A stretch of DNA of 64,000 nucleotides from positions 94,161-158,160 of the forward strand of contig JAHEFB010000001.1 of the NCBI GenBank assembly GCA_024640405.1. The letters are read 5' to 3'. Numbering within the stretch: the first letter of the stretch is position 1; every line of letters starts with the position of its first letter. Of the stretch, positions 25,498-35,525 are shown one piece after another. Made by a program: the position numbers and the translations under genes. Source of the DNA: Alphaproteobacteria bacterium (GTDB lineage Bacteria > Pseudomonadota > Alphaproteobacteria > Rhizobiales > Aestuariivirgaceae). Below the pieces are notes generated by a model. It searched no databases, was not told the origin of the DNA, and worked only from the letters and a program-made list of their open reading frames with translations.

Positions 25498-27104
25498 TGG
25501 CCATTTTGAAGCCGACTGCGCCAACCCGTGGCGATGCCTATGACGCCAACCGCAAGGCGATGCTGGATGCATTGTCGGTGGTGGAAGATGCAGTAAACTC
25601 AGCACTTGATGGCGGAGGCGAGAGCGCGCGCGAACGTCATGTGTCACGCGGCAAGGTTTTGCCGCGTGAAAGGGTGGCGCGGCTGCTTGACCCCGGGTCG
25701 CCGTTTCTTGAAATCGGAGCGACGGCTGCTCATGCAATGTATGACGGCGCAGCACCTTGCGCCGGTATGATTGCCGGTATTGGCAGGGTCCAGAACCGGG
25801 AAGTGATGATCGTTGCCAACGATGCCACAGTGAAAGGCGGTACCTATTATCCACTCACCGTCAAAAAACATCTCAGGGCCCAGGAGATAGCCAGGGCCAG
25901 CCATCTGCCCTGCATCTATCTTGTGGATTCCGGCGGGGCCAATCTTCCCAATCAGGATGAGGTGTTTCCGGATCGCGATCACTTCGGCCGCATTTTTTTC
26001 AACCAGGCCAACATGTCGGCTCGCGGTATTGCGCAAATTGCGGTGGTCATGGGGTCTTGCACGGCGGGCGGAGCCTACGTGCCGGCAATGTCCGATGAAT
26101 CGATCATCGTGAAAGAACAGGGCACCATCTTTCTGGCTGGTCCGCCGCTGGTGAAAGCTGCAACCGGAGAAGTGGTAACCGCGGAAGAGCTGGGCGGTGC
26201 AGATGTTCACACACGGTTGTCCGGAGTGGCCGATCACATGGCGATGGATGACGCCCACGCATTGGAACTTGCCCGGCGCGCCATAGCCAACCTGAACTGG
26301 CAGAAACAGGTGTCGGTTGCACTGCAGACACCGGAAGACCCCTTGTATGATCCGGATGAACTGATGGGCGTTGTGCCGGGCGATCTCAAGACACCCTATG
26401 ACATTCGCGAAGTGCTGGCACGGGTTGTCGACGGGTCGCGATTTGACGAGTTCAAGGCCCGCTACGGGCCGACACTGGTGACCGGGTTTGCCCACATTCA
26501 TGGTATCCCCTGCGGAATAATCGCAAACAACGGCGTGCTGTTTTCGGAAAGCGCGACCAAGGGTGCACATTTTGTGGAGTTGTGTTCGCAGCGTCGTATT
26601 CCGCTTGTGTTTCTGCAGAACGTAACCGGATTCATGGTTGGAAAATCATACGAGGCAGGCGGCATAGCCAAGGATGGAGCCAAGCTTGTGACCGCAGTAT
26701 CCACCACGTCAGTCCCCAAGGTGACGATGATGGTCGGCGGTTCCTTTGGGGCCGGAAATTACGGCATGTCCGGAAGGGCGTATGATCCGCGTTTCGTATG
26801 GTCCTGGCCCAACAGCCGTATTTCGGTAATGGGCGGTGAACAGGCGGCCGGTGTACTCGCGACCGTCAAGCGTGATGGAATTGAGCGCAAGGGCGGACAA
26901 TGGTCGAAGGAAGAAGAAACCGCGTTCCGCAAACCCGTTGCCGATCAGTTCGAACACCAGGGTCATCCGCTTTACGCCTCAGCCCGGCTGTGGGATGACG
27001 GGGTTATTGATCCCCGCAGGACACGTGATGTCCTGGGACTGTCACTGTCTGCTTCGCTCAACGCACCCATAGAAGAAACACGCTTCGGCGTGTTCAGGAT
27101 GTGA
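25497..27104 (+). CDS. liuB: Methylcrotonoyl-CoA carboxylase, carboxyltransferase (beta) subunit
   Basis: 535 residues. It transfers CO2 from carboxybiotin to 3-methylcrotonyl-CoA, giving 3-methylglutaconyl-CoA. Two crotonase-like carboxyltransferase halves are present, with [18 protein letters not shown] and [19 protein letters not shown] in the first and [20 protein letters not shown] in the second. These are standard for MccB/LiuB and differ from propionyl-CoA carboxylase. It lies directly between liuA and the biotin subunit gene, 10 bases from the latter. Confidence 0.95.
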   Translation: MAILKPTAPTRGDAYDANRKAMLDALSVVEDAVNSALDGGGESARERHVSRGKVLPRERVARLLDPGSPFLEIGATAAHAMYDGAAPCAGMIAGIGRVQNREVMIVANDATVKGGTYYPLTVKKHLRAQEIARASHLPCIYLVDSGGANLPNQDEVFPDRDHFGRIFFNQANMSARGIAQIAVVMGSCTAGGAYVPAMSDESIIVKEQGTIFLAGPPLVKAATGEVVTAEELGGADVHTRLSGVADHMAMDDAHALELARRAIANLNWQKQVSVALQTPEDPLYDPDELMGVVPGDLKTPYDIREVLARVVDGSRFDEFKARYGPTLVTGFAHIHGIPCGIIANNGVLFSESATKGAHFVELCSQRRIPLVFLQNVTGFMVGKSYEAGGIAKDGAKLVTAVSTTSVPKVTMMVGGSFGAGNYGMSGRAYDPRFVWSWPNSRISVMGGEQAAGVLATVKRDGIERKGGQWSKEEETAFRKPVADQFEHQGHPLYASARLWDDGVIDPRRTRDVLGLSLSASLNAPIEETRFGVFRM

Positions 27105-27114
27105 GGGCGCGACG

Positions 27115-29103
27115 ATGTTCTCAAAGATACTAATTGCGAACCGCGGCGAGATTGCCGTGCGTGTCATCCGCACTGCCAGGCGTCTTGGCGTGGCGACCGT
27201 CGCCGTTTATTCGGACGCGGATGCCGGTGCCTTGCATGTGGCGGAGGCAGACGAGGCGGTGCGGATCGGCGGGGCTCCGGTAGCAGACAGCTATCTTCAG
27301 GCAGACGCCATTATTGCAGCGGCGAAAGTCACCGGTGCTGAGGCCATTCATCCCGGTTACGGCTTTCTGTCGGAAAATCCCGAATTCGTCGAGAAGGTGT
27401 CAGAAGCGGGGCTGACCTTCATCGGACCGTCGGCCGACGCCATTCGAGCCATGGGTCTCAAGGATGCCGCCAAGGCACTGATGGAAACCGCACTGGTGCC
27501 GGTTGTTCCGGGCTATCATGGTGAGAGGCAGGAGCCGGAATTTCTCGCCGCACAGGCAGAAGGAATAGGGTATCCGGTTCTGGTCAAGGCGCGGGCCGGT
27601 GGCGGCGGCAAGGGAATGCGCAAGGTTGATGCACCGGATCAGTTCGCAGATGCATTGGCAGGAGCGCAACGCGAAGCCAGGGCTAGTTTTGGAGATGACC
27701 GGGTTCTGATCGAAAAATATGTGACGTCTCCGCGTCACATCGAGATTCAGGTGTTTGGCGATCAACACGGTAACGCGGTTCATCTGTTCGAACGCGACTG
27801 CTCCTTGCAACGCCGGCATCAAAAGGTGATCGAAGAGGCTCCGGCCCCAGGAATGACGGATGAAATGCGAGCCGCAATGGGGGATGCGGCGGTCAAAGCC
27901 GCCAAGGCAATCGGGTATTCGGGAGCCGGTACTGTCGAGTTCATTGTTGATGGCTCAGACGGGCTGCTGCCTGACCGGTTCTGGTTCATGGAAATGAACA
28001 CCCGGCTGCAGGTTGAGCACCCGGTTACGGAGGCCATAACCGGTCTCGATCTTGTCGAGCTACAACTTCGCGTGGCATCCGGCGAAGCTTTGCCATTTTC
28101 CCAATCCGATCTTGTCATCGATGGCCATGCGTTTGAGGCACGGGTTTATGCCGAAGATGTTCCCAAGGGCTTTTTGCCGGCCATCGGCACACTGGATCAC
28201 TTGCGGTTTGCGATGACGGCGCGCAATGACACCGGTGTGCGTGAGGGCGATGAAATCACGCCGTATTATGACCCGATGATTGCAAAGGTAATTGTGCACG
28301 GGCGTTCGAGGGATGAAGCGCTGGCCAAAATGCGCGTGTCACTGGCCGAAACACAGATCGCCGGTACAGTCACAAACAAGGCGTTCCTGTCTGCCCTGTG
28401 CCGGCATGAAGGTTTCTCCAGGGGTGAAGTCGATACCGGACTGATTGATCGTGATCTTGAACAGCTTGTTCACGAAGGCGAAGCGCCGGTTCTGGCGCAG
28501 GCAGTGGCCGCAATTGCAGTGCTGGGACTGGCGGCCGGCGAGAGCCATGCGGACCCGTGGACTTCGCTGTCAGGATGGCGGCTATGGGGCGCGGCGCAAC
28601 ATTTTGTAAAGCTGGTGCAGGGAACAGCAGTGTTTGATTTGCGCGTGTCGCTGCGCAATTCGCGTGATTTCAAGGTTTCATCGCCCACGAATGCAATCAA
28701 TCTGTCTCTGGTGGCGCGCACGCCGGGAAGGATGATTGTCGATGGACACGCGCAGCCCCTGCGCTATGCCGCCTCACAAACATCCGGCCGCATTTCACAG
28801 GTGAGCGTGTTTCTGAACGGTGACACATATGTGTTCGATGTACCGGACGGGGTGAGCGATGCCGGTGAAACCGGATCCGGCGATGATATCCGCGCGCCCA
28901 TGCCGGGACTGGTAAAGCAGGTTCGGGTGAAACCTGGAGATCAGGTGGTCAAAGGAGATGCTCTTGCGGTTCTGGAAGCCATGAAAATGGAGCACACACT
29001 CACAGCCGCCAGGGATGGATCCGTCAGCGAGGTTTTCGTGTCAGATGGTGATCAGGTAAGTGATGGCGATTTACTGGTTTCGCTGGAGCCGGAAAAGGAA
29101 TAG
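27115..29103 (+). CDS. liuD: Methylcrotonoyl-CoA carboxylase, biotin (alpha) subunit
   Basis: 662 residues. Domains in order: biotin carboxylase N-terminal domain from residue 1 (FSKILIANRGEIAVRVIRT), ATP-grasp with ARAGGGGKGMR and MNTRLQVEHPVTE, biotin carboxylase C-terminal domain, a linker, and a C-terminal biotinyl domain with EAMKMEHTL, where Lys624 carries biotin. It loads CO2 on biotin for the LiuB subunit. The operon order liuA-liuB-liuD is usual, but liuC and liuE do not follow. Confidence 0.95.
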   Translation: MFSKILIANRGEIAVRVIRTARRLGVATVAVYSDADAGALHVAEADEAVRIGGAPVADSYLQADAIIAAAKVTGAEAIHPGYGFLSENPEFVEKVSEAGLTFIGPSADAIRAMGLKDAAKALMETALVPVVPGYHGERQEPEFLAAQAEGIGYPVLVKARAGGGGKGMRKVDAPDQFADALAGAQREARASFGDDRVLIEKYVTSPRHIEIQVFGDQHGNAVHLFERDCSLQRRHQKVIEEAPAPGMTDEMRAAMGDAAVKAAKAIGYSGAGTVEFIVDGSDGLLPDRFWFMEMNTRLQVEHPVTEAITGLDLVELQLRVASGEALPFSQSDLVIDGHAFEARVYAEDVPKGFLPAIGTLDHLRFAMTARNDTGVREGDEITPYYDPMIAKVIVHGRSRDEALAKMRVSLAETQIAGTVTNKAFLSALCRHEGFSRGEVDTGLIDRDLEQLVHEGEAPVLAQAVAAIAVLGLAAGESHADPWTSLSGWRLWGAAQHFVKLVQGTAVFDLRVSLRNSRDFKVSSPTNAINLSLVARTPGRMIVDGHAQPLRYAASQTSGRISQVSVFLNGDTYVFDVPDGVSDAGETGSGDDIRAPMPGLVKQVRVKPGDQVVKGDALAVLEAMKMEHTLTAARDGSVSEVFVSDGDQVSDGDLLVSLEPEKE

Positions 29104-29127
29104 CGTCGCTGCCAGGAGGTGTTGGCG

Positions 29128-30663
29128 ATGAATGTTCAACGAACCAGACGCAGCGGCCGGCGGAAAGCTGATTTTGTGTCACCAACCAGGCAGGTGACCT
29201 ACCGCAATCTGATAAACCCGTTTCCGAGCCAGCCGCTTTATTCGGACGATCAGATCGATCACATTCACCAGCTGGCCAAGCAGATCTTGCAGGAAATAGG
29301 CATACGGGTATTGCTGCCCCGGGCTCGTGATGCCTATCGCAAAGCCGGGTGTCTTGTAGATGACGACACCATGATGGTGCGTATTGGTGACGACATTATC
29401 GAACGGGCTGTTGCGTCTGCGCCGAGCGAGTTCACCCTGCAGGCGAGCGATCCTCAAAACAACATTCATCTCGGTGGCAGGTCACTGAACTTCATGCCGG
29501 TAGGAGGGCCTCCGGGATTTTCCGACCTGGATCACGGCAAACAGACCGGTACGCGAACAGCGGCACAGAACTTCATGAAACTGTGCCAGCATTTCGACGT
29601 GATGCATGTCGCAGGTCCGTGTGTTGAGGCGCAGGATCTGGCGGTGAACGAACGCCACCTGTGGGTGAAGCTCGATAATCTTACCTTGACTTCGAAACCG
29701 GTATTTACCTGGGCGCGCGGTACCCCGCAGTCGCGGGACGGGTTTGACATGATACGCATTGCCCGCAGTCTGAGTGAGGATGAGTTCAGATCGGCTCACC
29801 ATACCTACACGGTAATCAACACCAATTCGCCGCTGCAACTGGATATTCCGATGCTCAACGGGCTGATGGATTTCGCCGAGCAGAACCAGGTTGTCGTCAT
29901 TACGCCGTTTACTCTTTCCGGAGCCATGGCTCCGGTCACAATTGCCGGTGCGCTTGTGCAACAGCACGCGGAATTTCTCGCTGCACTGGTTATCAACCAG
30001 CTTGCACGACCCGGAGCGCCGGTTGTCTATGGAGCGTTTACATCGAATGTGGACATGAAATCGGGCGCGCCGGCCTTTGGCACACCGGAATATGTCAGGG
30101 CGGCATGGGGTTCAGGACAGCTTGCCAGGAAACTGGGTTTTCCGTGGCGATCATCGGCACCCAATGCTTCCAATGCGCCGGATGCGCAGGGGGCTTACGA
30201 GACCCAGTTGTCCCTGTGGGGTGCTATCCAGGGTGGCTCCAATTTTATCGCTCACACGGCAGGATGGCTTGAGGGAGGACTGACGGCTTCATTCGAGAAA
30301 TTCATTCTTGATATCGAAGTTCTGCAGATGGTTGCCGAACTGTGTGCTCCGGCGAAGTTCGATGAAGCCGAACTGGCGCTCGATGCCATTCGGGAAGTGG
30401 GGCCGGGCGGCCACTTCTTCGGCTGCGAGCATACGATGCAACGATATTCGACAGCGTTCTATTCGCCGCTCGTGTCGGACTGGAGCAATTTCGGACAATG
30501 GACGGAAAATGGTTCGAAAACCGCTGATGAGCGGGCTAACGGTATCTGGAAAAAAATCATTGCGGATTTTGAAGCACCTGCAATGGATCAGGCTGTACAC
30601 GAGGCGCTTGATGAGTATGTCGCCCGGCGTATTTCCGAGGGTGGGGCCTTGCCTGAATCGTGA
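29128..30663 (+). CDS. Trimethylamine methyltransferase (MttB) family protein, non-pyrrolysine
   Basis: 511 residues from ATG 29128, which has AGGAGG 8 bases upstream; GTG 29119 overlaps that site and is unlikely. The protein matches the MttB superfamily along its length, e.g. QILQEIGIRVLLPRARDAYRK near the N-terminus, PDAQGAYETQLSLWGAIQGG, and VGPGGHFFGCEHTMQRY near the end. There is no internal TAG, so it is a non-pyrrolysine member like the glycine-betaine enzyme MtgB. Family members transfer a methyl group from a quaternary amine to a corrinoid protein, but no corrinoid-protein gene is beside it. It sits 24 bases after liuD and overlaps the DUF309 gene. Confidence 0.85.
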   Translation: MNVQRTRRSGRRKADFVSPTRQVTYRNLINPFPSQPLYSDDQIDHIHQLAKQILQEIGIRVLLPRARDAYRKAGCLVDDDTMMVRIGDDIIERAVASAPSEFTLQASDPQNNIHLGGRSLNFMPVGGPPGFSDLDHGKQTGTRTAAQNFMKLCQHFDVMHVAGPCVEAQDLAVNERHLWVKLDNLTLTSKPVFTWARGTPQSRDGFDMIRIARSLSEDEFRSAHHTYTVINTNSPLQLDIPMLNGLMDFAEQNQVVVITPFTLSGAMAPVTIAGALVQQHAEFLAALVINQLARPGAPVVYGAFTSNVDMKSGAPAFGTPEYVRAAWGSGQLARKLGFPWRSSAPNASNAPDAQGAYETQLSLWGAIQGGSNFIAHTAGWLEGGLTASFEKFILDIEVLQMVAELCAPAKFDEAELALDAIREVGPGGHFFGCEHTMQRYSTAFYSPLVSDWSNFGQWTENGSKTADERANGIWKKIIADFEAPAMDQAVHEALDEYVARRISEGGALPES

Positions 30664-31097
30664 GACTGGTTCCTGACATTGCCCTGCCAACACACGTCCA
30701 TATTCCGACAACCGGCAGCAGGCCGGATCTGGCACCTCTTGAAATGGCCAGGCAACTTGCGCCACGGGTCACGCAGGCGACCAACTGGAAACAGAATATA
30801 GCCTATCTCTATGGTCATGACCTGATGCGAGCCGGATATTACTGGGAGGCGCACGAGGTATGGGAAACAGTTTGGCTGGCTACCGGAGCCAATTGCCCGG
30901 AGCGCCTGTTGCTGCGAATGCTGATCCAGAATGCCAACGCCCAATTGAAGCGGAAAATGGGGCGTCTGGCAGCGGCCGACAAACTGGATGTGCAGATCGC
31001 AGAACTGCGGTCGGACCTATCCTCCAGGCTTGGCGGTAAGGTTGACCTCTACATGGGTGTTGCTACTAACAACCTAAAACTGCAATATAATGCATAA
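30660..31097 (+). CDS. DUF309 family protein
   Basis: 145 residues from a GTG that overlaps the MttB-family stop by 4 bases. The core GHDLMRAGYYWEAHEVWETVW is the DUF309 signature (split here: GHDLMRAGYYWEA, HEVWETVW), a small all-helical fold of unknown role. No membrane or export signal. Its last codons overlap the first TGCA element of the predicted boxC operator, so its expression end and box regulation meet at one point. Confidence 0.82.
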   Translation: MRLVPDIALPTHVHIPTTGSRPDLAPLEMARQLAPRVTQATNWKQNIAYLYGHDLMRAGYYWEAHEVWETVWLATGANCPERLLLRMLIQNANAQLKRKMGRLAAADKLDVQIAELRSDLSSRLGGKVDLYMGVATNNLKLQYNA

Positions 31098-31182
31098 AAA
31101 CTTCTTTTTTATGCATTTTAGTTGTAAAAACATTGACCATTTCAGAAAATATGTATGATTGTGCACTTTGGTTGCAAAATGC
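31089..31182 (+). promoter_or_regulatory. boxC promoter region with BoxR/BzdR-like TGCA operator elements
   Basis: Four TGCA-centred elements lie between the DUF309 stop and boxC: ATGCATAAAA (31090-31099) and its inverted partner TTTTATGCAT (31107-31116), then TTGTGCACTTT (from 31159) and GTTGCAAAATG (from 31171). The known operator of BzdR, the anaerobic benzoate regulator related to BoxR, consists of TGCA repeats in longer palindromes. A possible promoter is TTGACC (31133-31138) with TATGAT (31154-31159), 15 bases apart. The third element would overlap or follow the -10, suiting repression. The regulator gene is boxR at 35509. Confidence 0.6.
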
Positions 31183-31196
31183 CGGAGAGGCCTGAC

Positions 31197-32852
31197 ATGA
31201 GCCGAATTGATTTTCAGACCACACCCGAGACCTATCGTCACTGGCGCATCGAGCCTGACGGTGAAGTGGCGCGCCTGGTCATGGACGTGGACGAAACGGC
31301 GGGGTTGTTTGAAGGCTATGAGCTGAAACTCAATTCATACGACCTGGGTGTCGACATTGAACTGGCCGACGCCATTCAGCGGTTGCGGTTTGAACACCCG
31401 CAGGTAAAGACAGTTGTGCTGGCATCTGGCAAGGACAAGGTATTCTGTGCCGGCGCCAACATCCGGATGCTGGGTGGATCAGCACATTCCCACAAGGTCA
31501 ACTTCTGCAAATTTACCAATGAGACCCGCAATTCGATGGAGGAGGCTTCTGCCGAAAGCGGCCAGACATATTTGTGTGCGGTCTCCGGTGCCTGTGCAGG
31601 TGGCGGCTATGAGCTGGCACTTGCCTGCGACCATATCATGTTGACTGACGACGGCTCATCCACAGTGGCTTTGCCGGAGGTGCCATTACTCGCGGTGTTA
31701 CCAGGCACTGGTGGCCTGACGCGGGTAACAGACAAGCGCAAGGTGCGACGCGATCGCGCTGATGTTTTCTGTTCGCTTGAGGAAGGGATTCGCGGCAAGA
31801 AGGCGGTTGACTGGCGGTTGGTGGATGAAGTGGCCCCGGCGTCGAAATTTGCTGATGCCGTGAGTGAGAGAGCAAGGCAGCTGGCGGCAAAATCCGACCG
31901 GCCATCTGATGCAGCAGGTGTCAAACTCAACCCGCTGAACAAGACCATCACAGACAACGCGATCGCTTATTCAACTGTTTCTGTCGAGCTTGATCGTGAT
32001 GCGCGGGTCGCAACCATCAATATCACCGGCCCAGGCACGCCGGTGCCGGAAGATGTGGATGCAGTGGAAAACCTGGGTGACCAGTTCTGGCCGCTGCTGC
32101 TGGCACGCGAACTGGATGATGCGCTGCTGGAAATCCGGTTCAACGAACTGGAGGTGGCCGTTGTGCAATTCAAGTCTGCCGGCGACCCGGCACTGGTGCT
32201 GGCATATGATGAATTCATGAATGCCAACGCCAAACACTGGTTGGTGCGGGAGTTGTTATTGTACTGGCGCCGTGTGCTGAAGCGAGTAGATCTGACATCG
32301 CGCACACTGGCAGTCATGGCGGAGCCCGGGTCATGCTTTGCCGGCACTCTGGCTGAATTGCTGTTTGCTGCAGATCGTTCCTACATGGCGGATGGTCAGT
32401 TTGAAGGCGACAACCGTCCCGAGGCGACCATTGCGCTTGGGCCACTGAATTTTGGTGCCTACCCGATGAGCAATGGCATTACCCGGCTCGAAACACGGTT
32501 TCTCGGTGAGCCTGAGGCAGTTGAAGCGGCGAAATCCAGACAGGGTGAGCCCCTGGATGCATCGGACTCCAGTGAACTCGGTCTCGTCACGTTCGCATTT
32601 GATGATATCGACTGGGAAGACGAGGTGCGGATTTTCCTGGAAGAACGCGCCAGCTTCTCTCCGGATGCACTGACCGGCATGGAAGCCAACCTGCGCTTTG
32701 CAGGCCCGGAAACCATGGAGACACGCATATTCGGCAGGCTTACCGCCTGGCAAAACTGGATTTTCCAGCGCCCCAATGCTGTGGGTGCTGATGGCGCCTT
32801 GCAACGATACGGATCGGGCAAGCGCGCTGACTTCAATATGGAACGTGTGTAG
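31197..32852 (+). CDS. boxC: Benzoyl-CoA-dihydrodiol lyase (2,3-epoxybenzoyl-CoA dihydrolase)
   Basis: 551 residues from ATG 31197, preceded by GGAGAGG; ATG 31155 would fall in the predicted -10 and is rejected. BoxC opens the epoxidised ring of 2,3-epoxybenzoyl-CoA hydrolytically, releasing formate and 3,4-dehydroadipyl-CoA semialdehyde. The crotonase fold shows VFCAGANIRMLGGSAHSHKV and SGACAGGGYELALACDHI (oxyanion hole) in the first half, and a second crotonase-like half follows. It is the first gene of boxCBAR, 16 bases before boxB. Confidence 0.95.
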   Translation: MSRIDFQTTPETYRHWRIEPDGEVARLVMDVDETAGLFEGYELKLNSYDLGVDIELADAIQRLRFEHPQVKTVVLASGKDKVFCAGANIRMLGGSAHSHKVNFCKFTNETRNSMEEASAESGQTYLCAVSGACAGGGYELALACDHIMLTDDGSSTVALPEVPLLAVLPGTGGLTRVTDKRKVRRDRADVFCSLEEGIRGKKAVDWRLVDEVAPASKFADAVSERARQLAAKSDRPSDAAGVKLNPLNKTITDNAIAYSTVSVELDRDARVATINITGPGTPVPEDVDAVENLGDQFWPLLLARELDDALLEIRFNELEVAVVQFKSAGDPALVLAYDEFMNANAKHWLVRELLLYWRRVLKRVDLTSRTLAVMAEPGSCFAGTLAELLFAADRSYMADGQFEGDNRPEATIALGPLNFGAYPMSNGITRLETRFLGEPEAVEAAKSRQGEPLDASDSSELGLVTFAFDDIDWEDEVRIFLEERASFSPDALTGMEANLRFAGPETMETRIFGRLTAWQNWIFQRPNAVGADGALQRYGSGKRADFNMERV

Positions 32853-32868
32853 GTAAGGACCAAGCAGC

Positions 32869-34332
32869 ATGGCTGATCTCGTCAACGTCGATTACAATAC
32901 TTCAATACCCAACAATGTGAACCTGTCAGATGACCGGCGTGTCCTGAAGGCTCTGGAGAAGTGGCATCCGGGCTATCTGAACTGGTGGAGCAACATGGGC
33001 CCGGAAGGGTTTCAGGAGTCGCTGGTTTATCTGCGCACAGCTGTCTCGGTGGATCCAAAGGGTTGGGCCAAGTTCGGGTACGTGAAAATGCCAGAATATC
33101 GCTGGGGCATTTTGCTGGCACCCGAAGAAGAAGGCCGTACCATTCCGTGTGGTGAACATGCCGGCAATCCCGCGTGGCAGGAAGTTCCCGGTGAGTATCG
33201 TTCCATGTTGCGCCGCCTGATCGTGATACAGGGTGACACGGAACCGGCATCGGTTGAGCAACAGCGCCATCTGGGCAAAACCGCGCCGTCTTTGTACGAC
33301 ATGCGCAACCTGTTCCAGGTGAATGTTGAAGAGGGCCGCCACCTGTGGGCGATGGTTTATCTGCTGCAGAAGTATTTCGGGGCCGATGGCCGCGAAGAAG
33401 CCGACATGCTCTTGCAGCGCCAATCAGGTTCCGAGGATCATCCGCGCATGCTTGGAGCTTTCAATGAGGCAACGCCTGACTGGCTGTCGTTCTTCATGTT
33501 CACCTATTTCACGGATCGCGACGGCAAGATGCAACTTGAGGCGCTGGCGCAGTCGGGCTTTGATCCGCTGTCGAGAACCTGCCGTTTCATGCTGACCGAG
33601 GAAGCTCACCACATGTTTGTGGGTGAGACAGGGGTGGGCCGGACGATCCAGCGGACTTGTGAAGCCATGAAAGAGGCAGGCATCACCGATCCGTACGATA
33701 TCAATGCCGTGCGTGCACTCGGGGTCATCGACCTGCCGACCATACAGAAGAAGGCCAACATGCACTATTCGCTGTCGCTGGATCTGTTCGGATCGGAAAT
33801 CTCCACCAATGCGGCCAATGCATTCAATTCAGGCATCAAGGGTCGCTACAGGGAAGCCAAGATCGAAGACGACCACAAACTGGAGCGCGATACCTATCCG
33901 GTGCTCAGGCTGATCGACGGCAAGGTTGTCATCTCGGATGAACCTGCATTGTCTGCCATCAATATGCGCCTGCGTGACGACTATGTGAAAGATGCAACCG
34001 GCGGCGTCAATCGCTGGAACAACATTCTCAAAAAGGCGGGCGTTGAGTTTGAAATAACTCTGCCACACGTGGCGTTCCATCGCCATCAGGGTGAGTTTTC
34101 AGCAATACAAGCGGATCCCGAAGGTAATCTGTTGTCATCGGAAGAGTGGGAGAAGCGCAAGGATGAGTGGATCCCGTCGAAAGAAGACGGCGACTTCATT
34201 GACAGCCTGATGAAACCGCAATGGGAAACCGGCAAGTACGCAAACTGGATCTCGCCACCGCGTGTCGGTATCGACAACAAGCCAGGTGACTTTGAATATG
34301 TAAAAGTCTCCGGTGTCGCTTCAGACGCATGA
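32869..34332 (+). CDS. boxB: Benzoyl-CoA 2,3-epoxidase, oxygenase subunit
   Basis: 487 residues. BoxB is a soluble di-iron oxygenase that adds one oxygen atom to benzoyl-CoA as a 2,3-epoxide. Two carboxylate-bridged di-iron motifs are visible: EGRH (Glu155-His158) and EAHH (Glu245-His248). The N-terminal VDYNTSIPNNVNLSDDRRVL and KWHPGYLNWW segments are typical of BoxB. It takes electrons from BoxA, encoded next with a 4-base ATGA overlap. Confidence 0.96.
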   Translation: MADLVNVDYNTSIPNNVNLSDDRRVLKALEKWHPGYLNWWSNMGPEGFQESLVYLRTAVSVDPKGWAKFGYVKMPEYRWGILLAPEEEGRTIPCGEHAGNPAWQEVPGEYRSMLRRLIVIQGDTEPASVEQQRHLGKTAPSLYDMRNLFQVNVEEGRHLWAMVYLLQKYFGADGREEADMLLQRQSGSEDHPRMLGAFNEATPDWLSFFMFTYFTDRDGKMQLEALAQSGFDPLSRTCRFMLTEEAHHMFVGETGVGRTIQRTCEAMKEAGITDPYDINAVRALGVIDLPTIQKKANMHYSLSLDLFGSEISTNAANAFNSGIKGRYREAKIEDDHKLERDTYPVLRLIDGKVVISDEPALSAINMRLRDDYVKDATGGVNRWNNILKKAGVEFEITLPHVAFHRHQGEFSAIQADPEGNLLSSEEWEKRKDEWIPSKEDGDFIDSLMKPQWETGKYANWISPPRVGIDNKPGDFEYVKVSGVASDA

Positions 34333-35525
34333 ACGCGTTGGTTAAACAACATCTGATCGACCCGGAAATATGCATCCGGTGCTACACATGTGAAGAACAT
34401 TGCCCCATCGACGCAATCACGCATGACGAAAACAATGTCGTGGTGGATGTGAGCATTTGCAATTTCTGCATGGACTGCATCAGCCCATGTCCCACCGGCT
34501 CAATCGACAACTGGCGGGTGGTAGCCGAGCCCTACACCCTGGAACAGCAATTTGATATGCTGGAACTGCCGGAGCAGGAGGAAGGGCTTGAGCAAGCAAG
34601 CGATGGCGGCGGGTCTCTCGAAGCGCTCGAAGATGAAATTGAAGCATTGCTGGCCAAAGCTCACGAGGGCACCGGCGGAAAACCGGTAGCGCCAGCATCG
34701 GCCTCCAAGCCGTCGATCAACCTGTTCAATCGCGCCAAGCCTGCAAAGGCAATCGTTCAGGGGAACTTCAGGCTGACGGACGCAGATGCGGAGAATGATG
34801 TTCGGCACATCATTTTGAGTTTGGGCGAGCAGGTGTTTCCAGTTCTGGAAGGCCAGAGTATTGGCGTTGTGGTGCCGGGTGAAGATGCAGACGGGCGACC
34901 GCATGAGCCACGTCTGTATTCGGTTGCCAGCCCGCGTGATGGTGAAAAACCGAACACAAACAATATTGCTCTGACAGTCAAGCGCGAAGACAAGGGTGTC
35001 GCGTCGAATTACCTGTGCGACCTGGATCGTGGGGCTGAAATTGATATAACCGGACCGTTCGGCGCAACCTTCCTGTTACCCAATGATCCGCAGGCCAATC
35101 TGATCATGATCTGCACCGGTACAGGATCCGCACCATTTCGCGGATTTACCGAGCGCCGTCGGCGGACGATGCCTAATCTGCAAAACAAGCTGCTGTTGTA
35201 CTTCGGAGCGCGTCGCCCGGAAGAACTTCCTTACTTTGGTCCTTTGAAGAAAGTGCCGGAGAGCCTTATGCACACCGAGTTTTGCTACTCGCGGGTCGAG
35301 GGGAAGCGTAAAGAATATGTGCAGGACCGGATGCGGATGCGTTCCGATGTCCTGTTGGCTCTGCTGCAGCAGGATGAGACCCACATCTACATTTGCGGAT
35401 TGAAGGGAATGGAAACCGGGGTTGATGAAGCGCTTGCCGACATCTGCCGCAATGGTGGACTGGATTGGGCAGTGCTTAAGCCAGAAATGAGAACCAGCGG
35501 GAGGTATCATGTTGAAACCTACTGA
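34329..35525 (+). CDS. boxA: Benzoyl-CoA epoxidase reductase subunit
   Basis: 398 residues. The N-terminal ferredoxin region has two 4Fe-4S clusters, CIRCYTCEEHCP and CNFCMDCISPCP (about residues 16-60). An acidic linker follows (about 80-130) and then a ferredoxin-NADP reductase module with RLYSVASPRDGE (flavin), ICTGTGSAPFRGF (NADPH) and YICGLKGME. It passes electrons from NADPH to BoxB. Its stop overlaps the start of boxR by 17 bases, so regulator and enzyme translation are coupled. Confidence 0.95.
   Translation: MNALVKQHLIDPEICIRCYTCEEHCPIDAITHDENNVVVDVSICNFCMDCISPCPTGSIDNWRVVAEPYTLEQQFDMLELPEQEEGLEQASDGGGSLEALEDEIEALLAKAHEGTGGKPVAPASASKPSINLFNRAKPAKAIVQGNFRLTDADAENDVRHIILSLGEQVFPVLEGQSIGVVVPGEDADGRPHEPRLYSVASPRDGEKPNTNNIALTVKREDKGVASNYLCDLDRGAEIDITGPFGATFLLPNDPQANLIMICTGTGSAPFRGFTERRRRTMPNLQNKLLLYFGARRPEELPYFGPLKKVPESLMHTEFCYSRVEGKRKEYVQDRMRMRSDVLLALLQQDETHIYICGLKGMETGVDEALADICRNGGLDWAVLKPEMRTSGRYHVETY

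Noticed and set aside
25644..26570. Minus-strand open frame of 308 codons
   Set aside because: Antisense shadow of liuB; composition is rich in His, Arg and Cys, as expected for a shadow frame.
29128..30663. Pyrrolysine-containing MttB
   Set aside because: The frame has no internal TAG and ends at TGA, so this is a non-pyrrolysine member.
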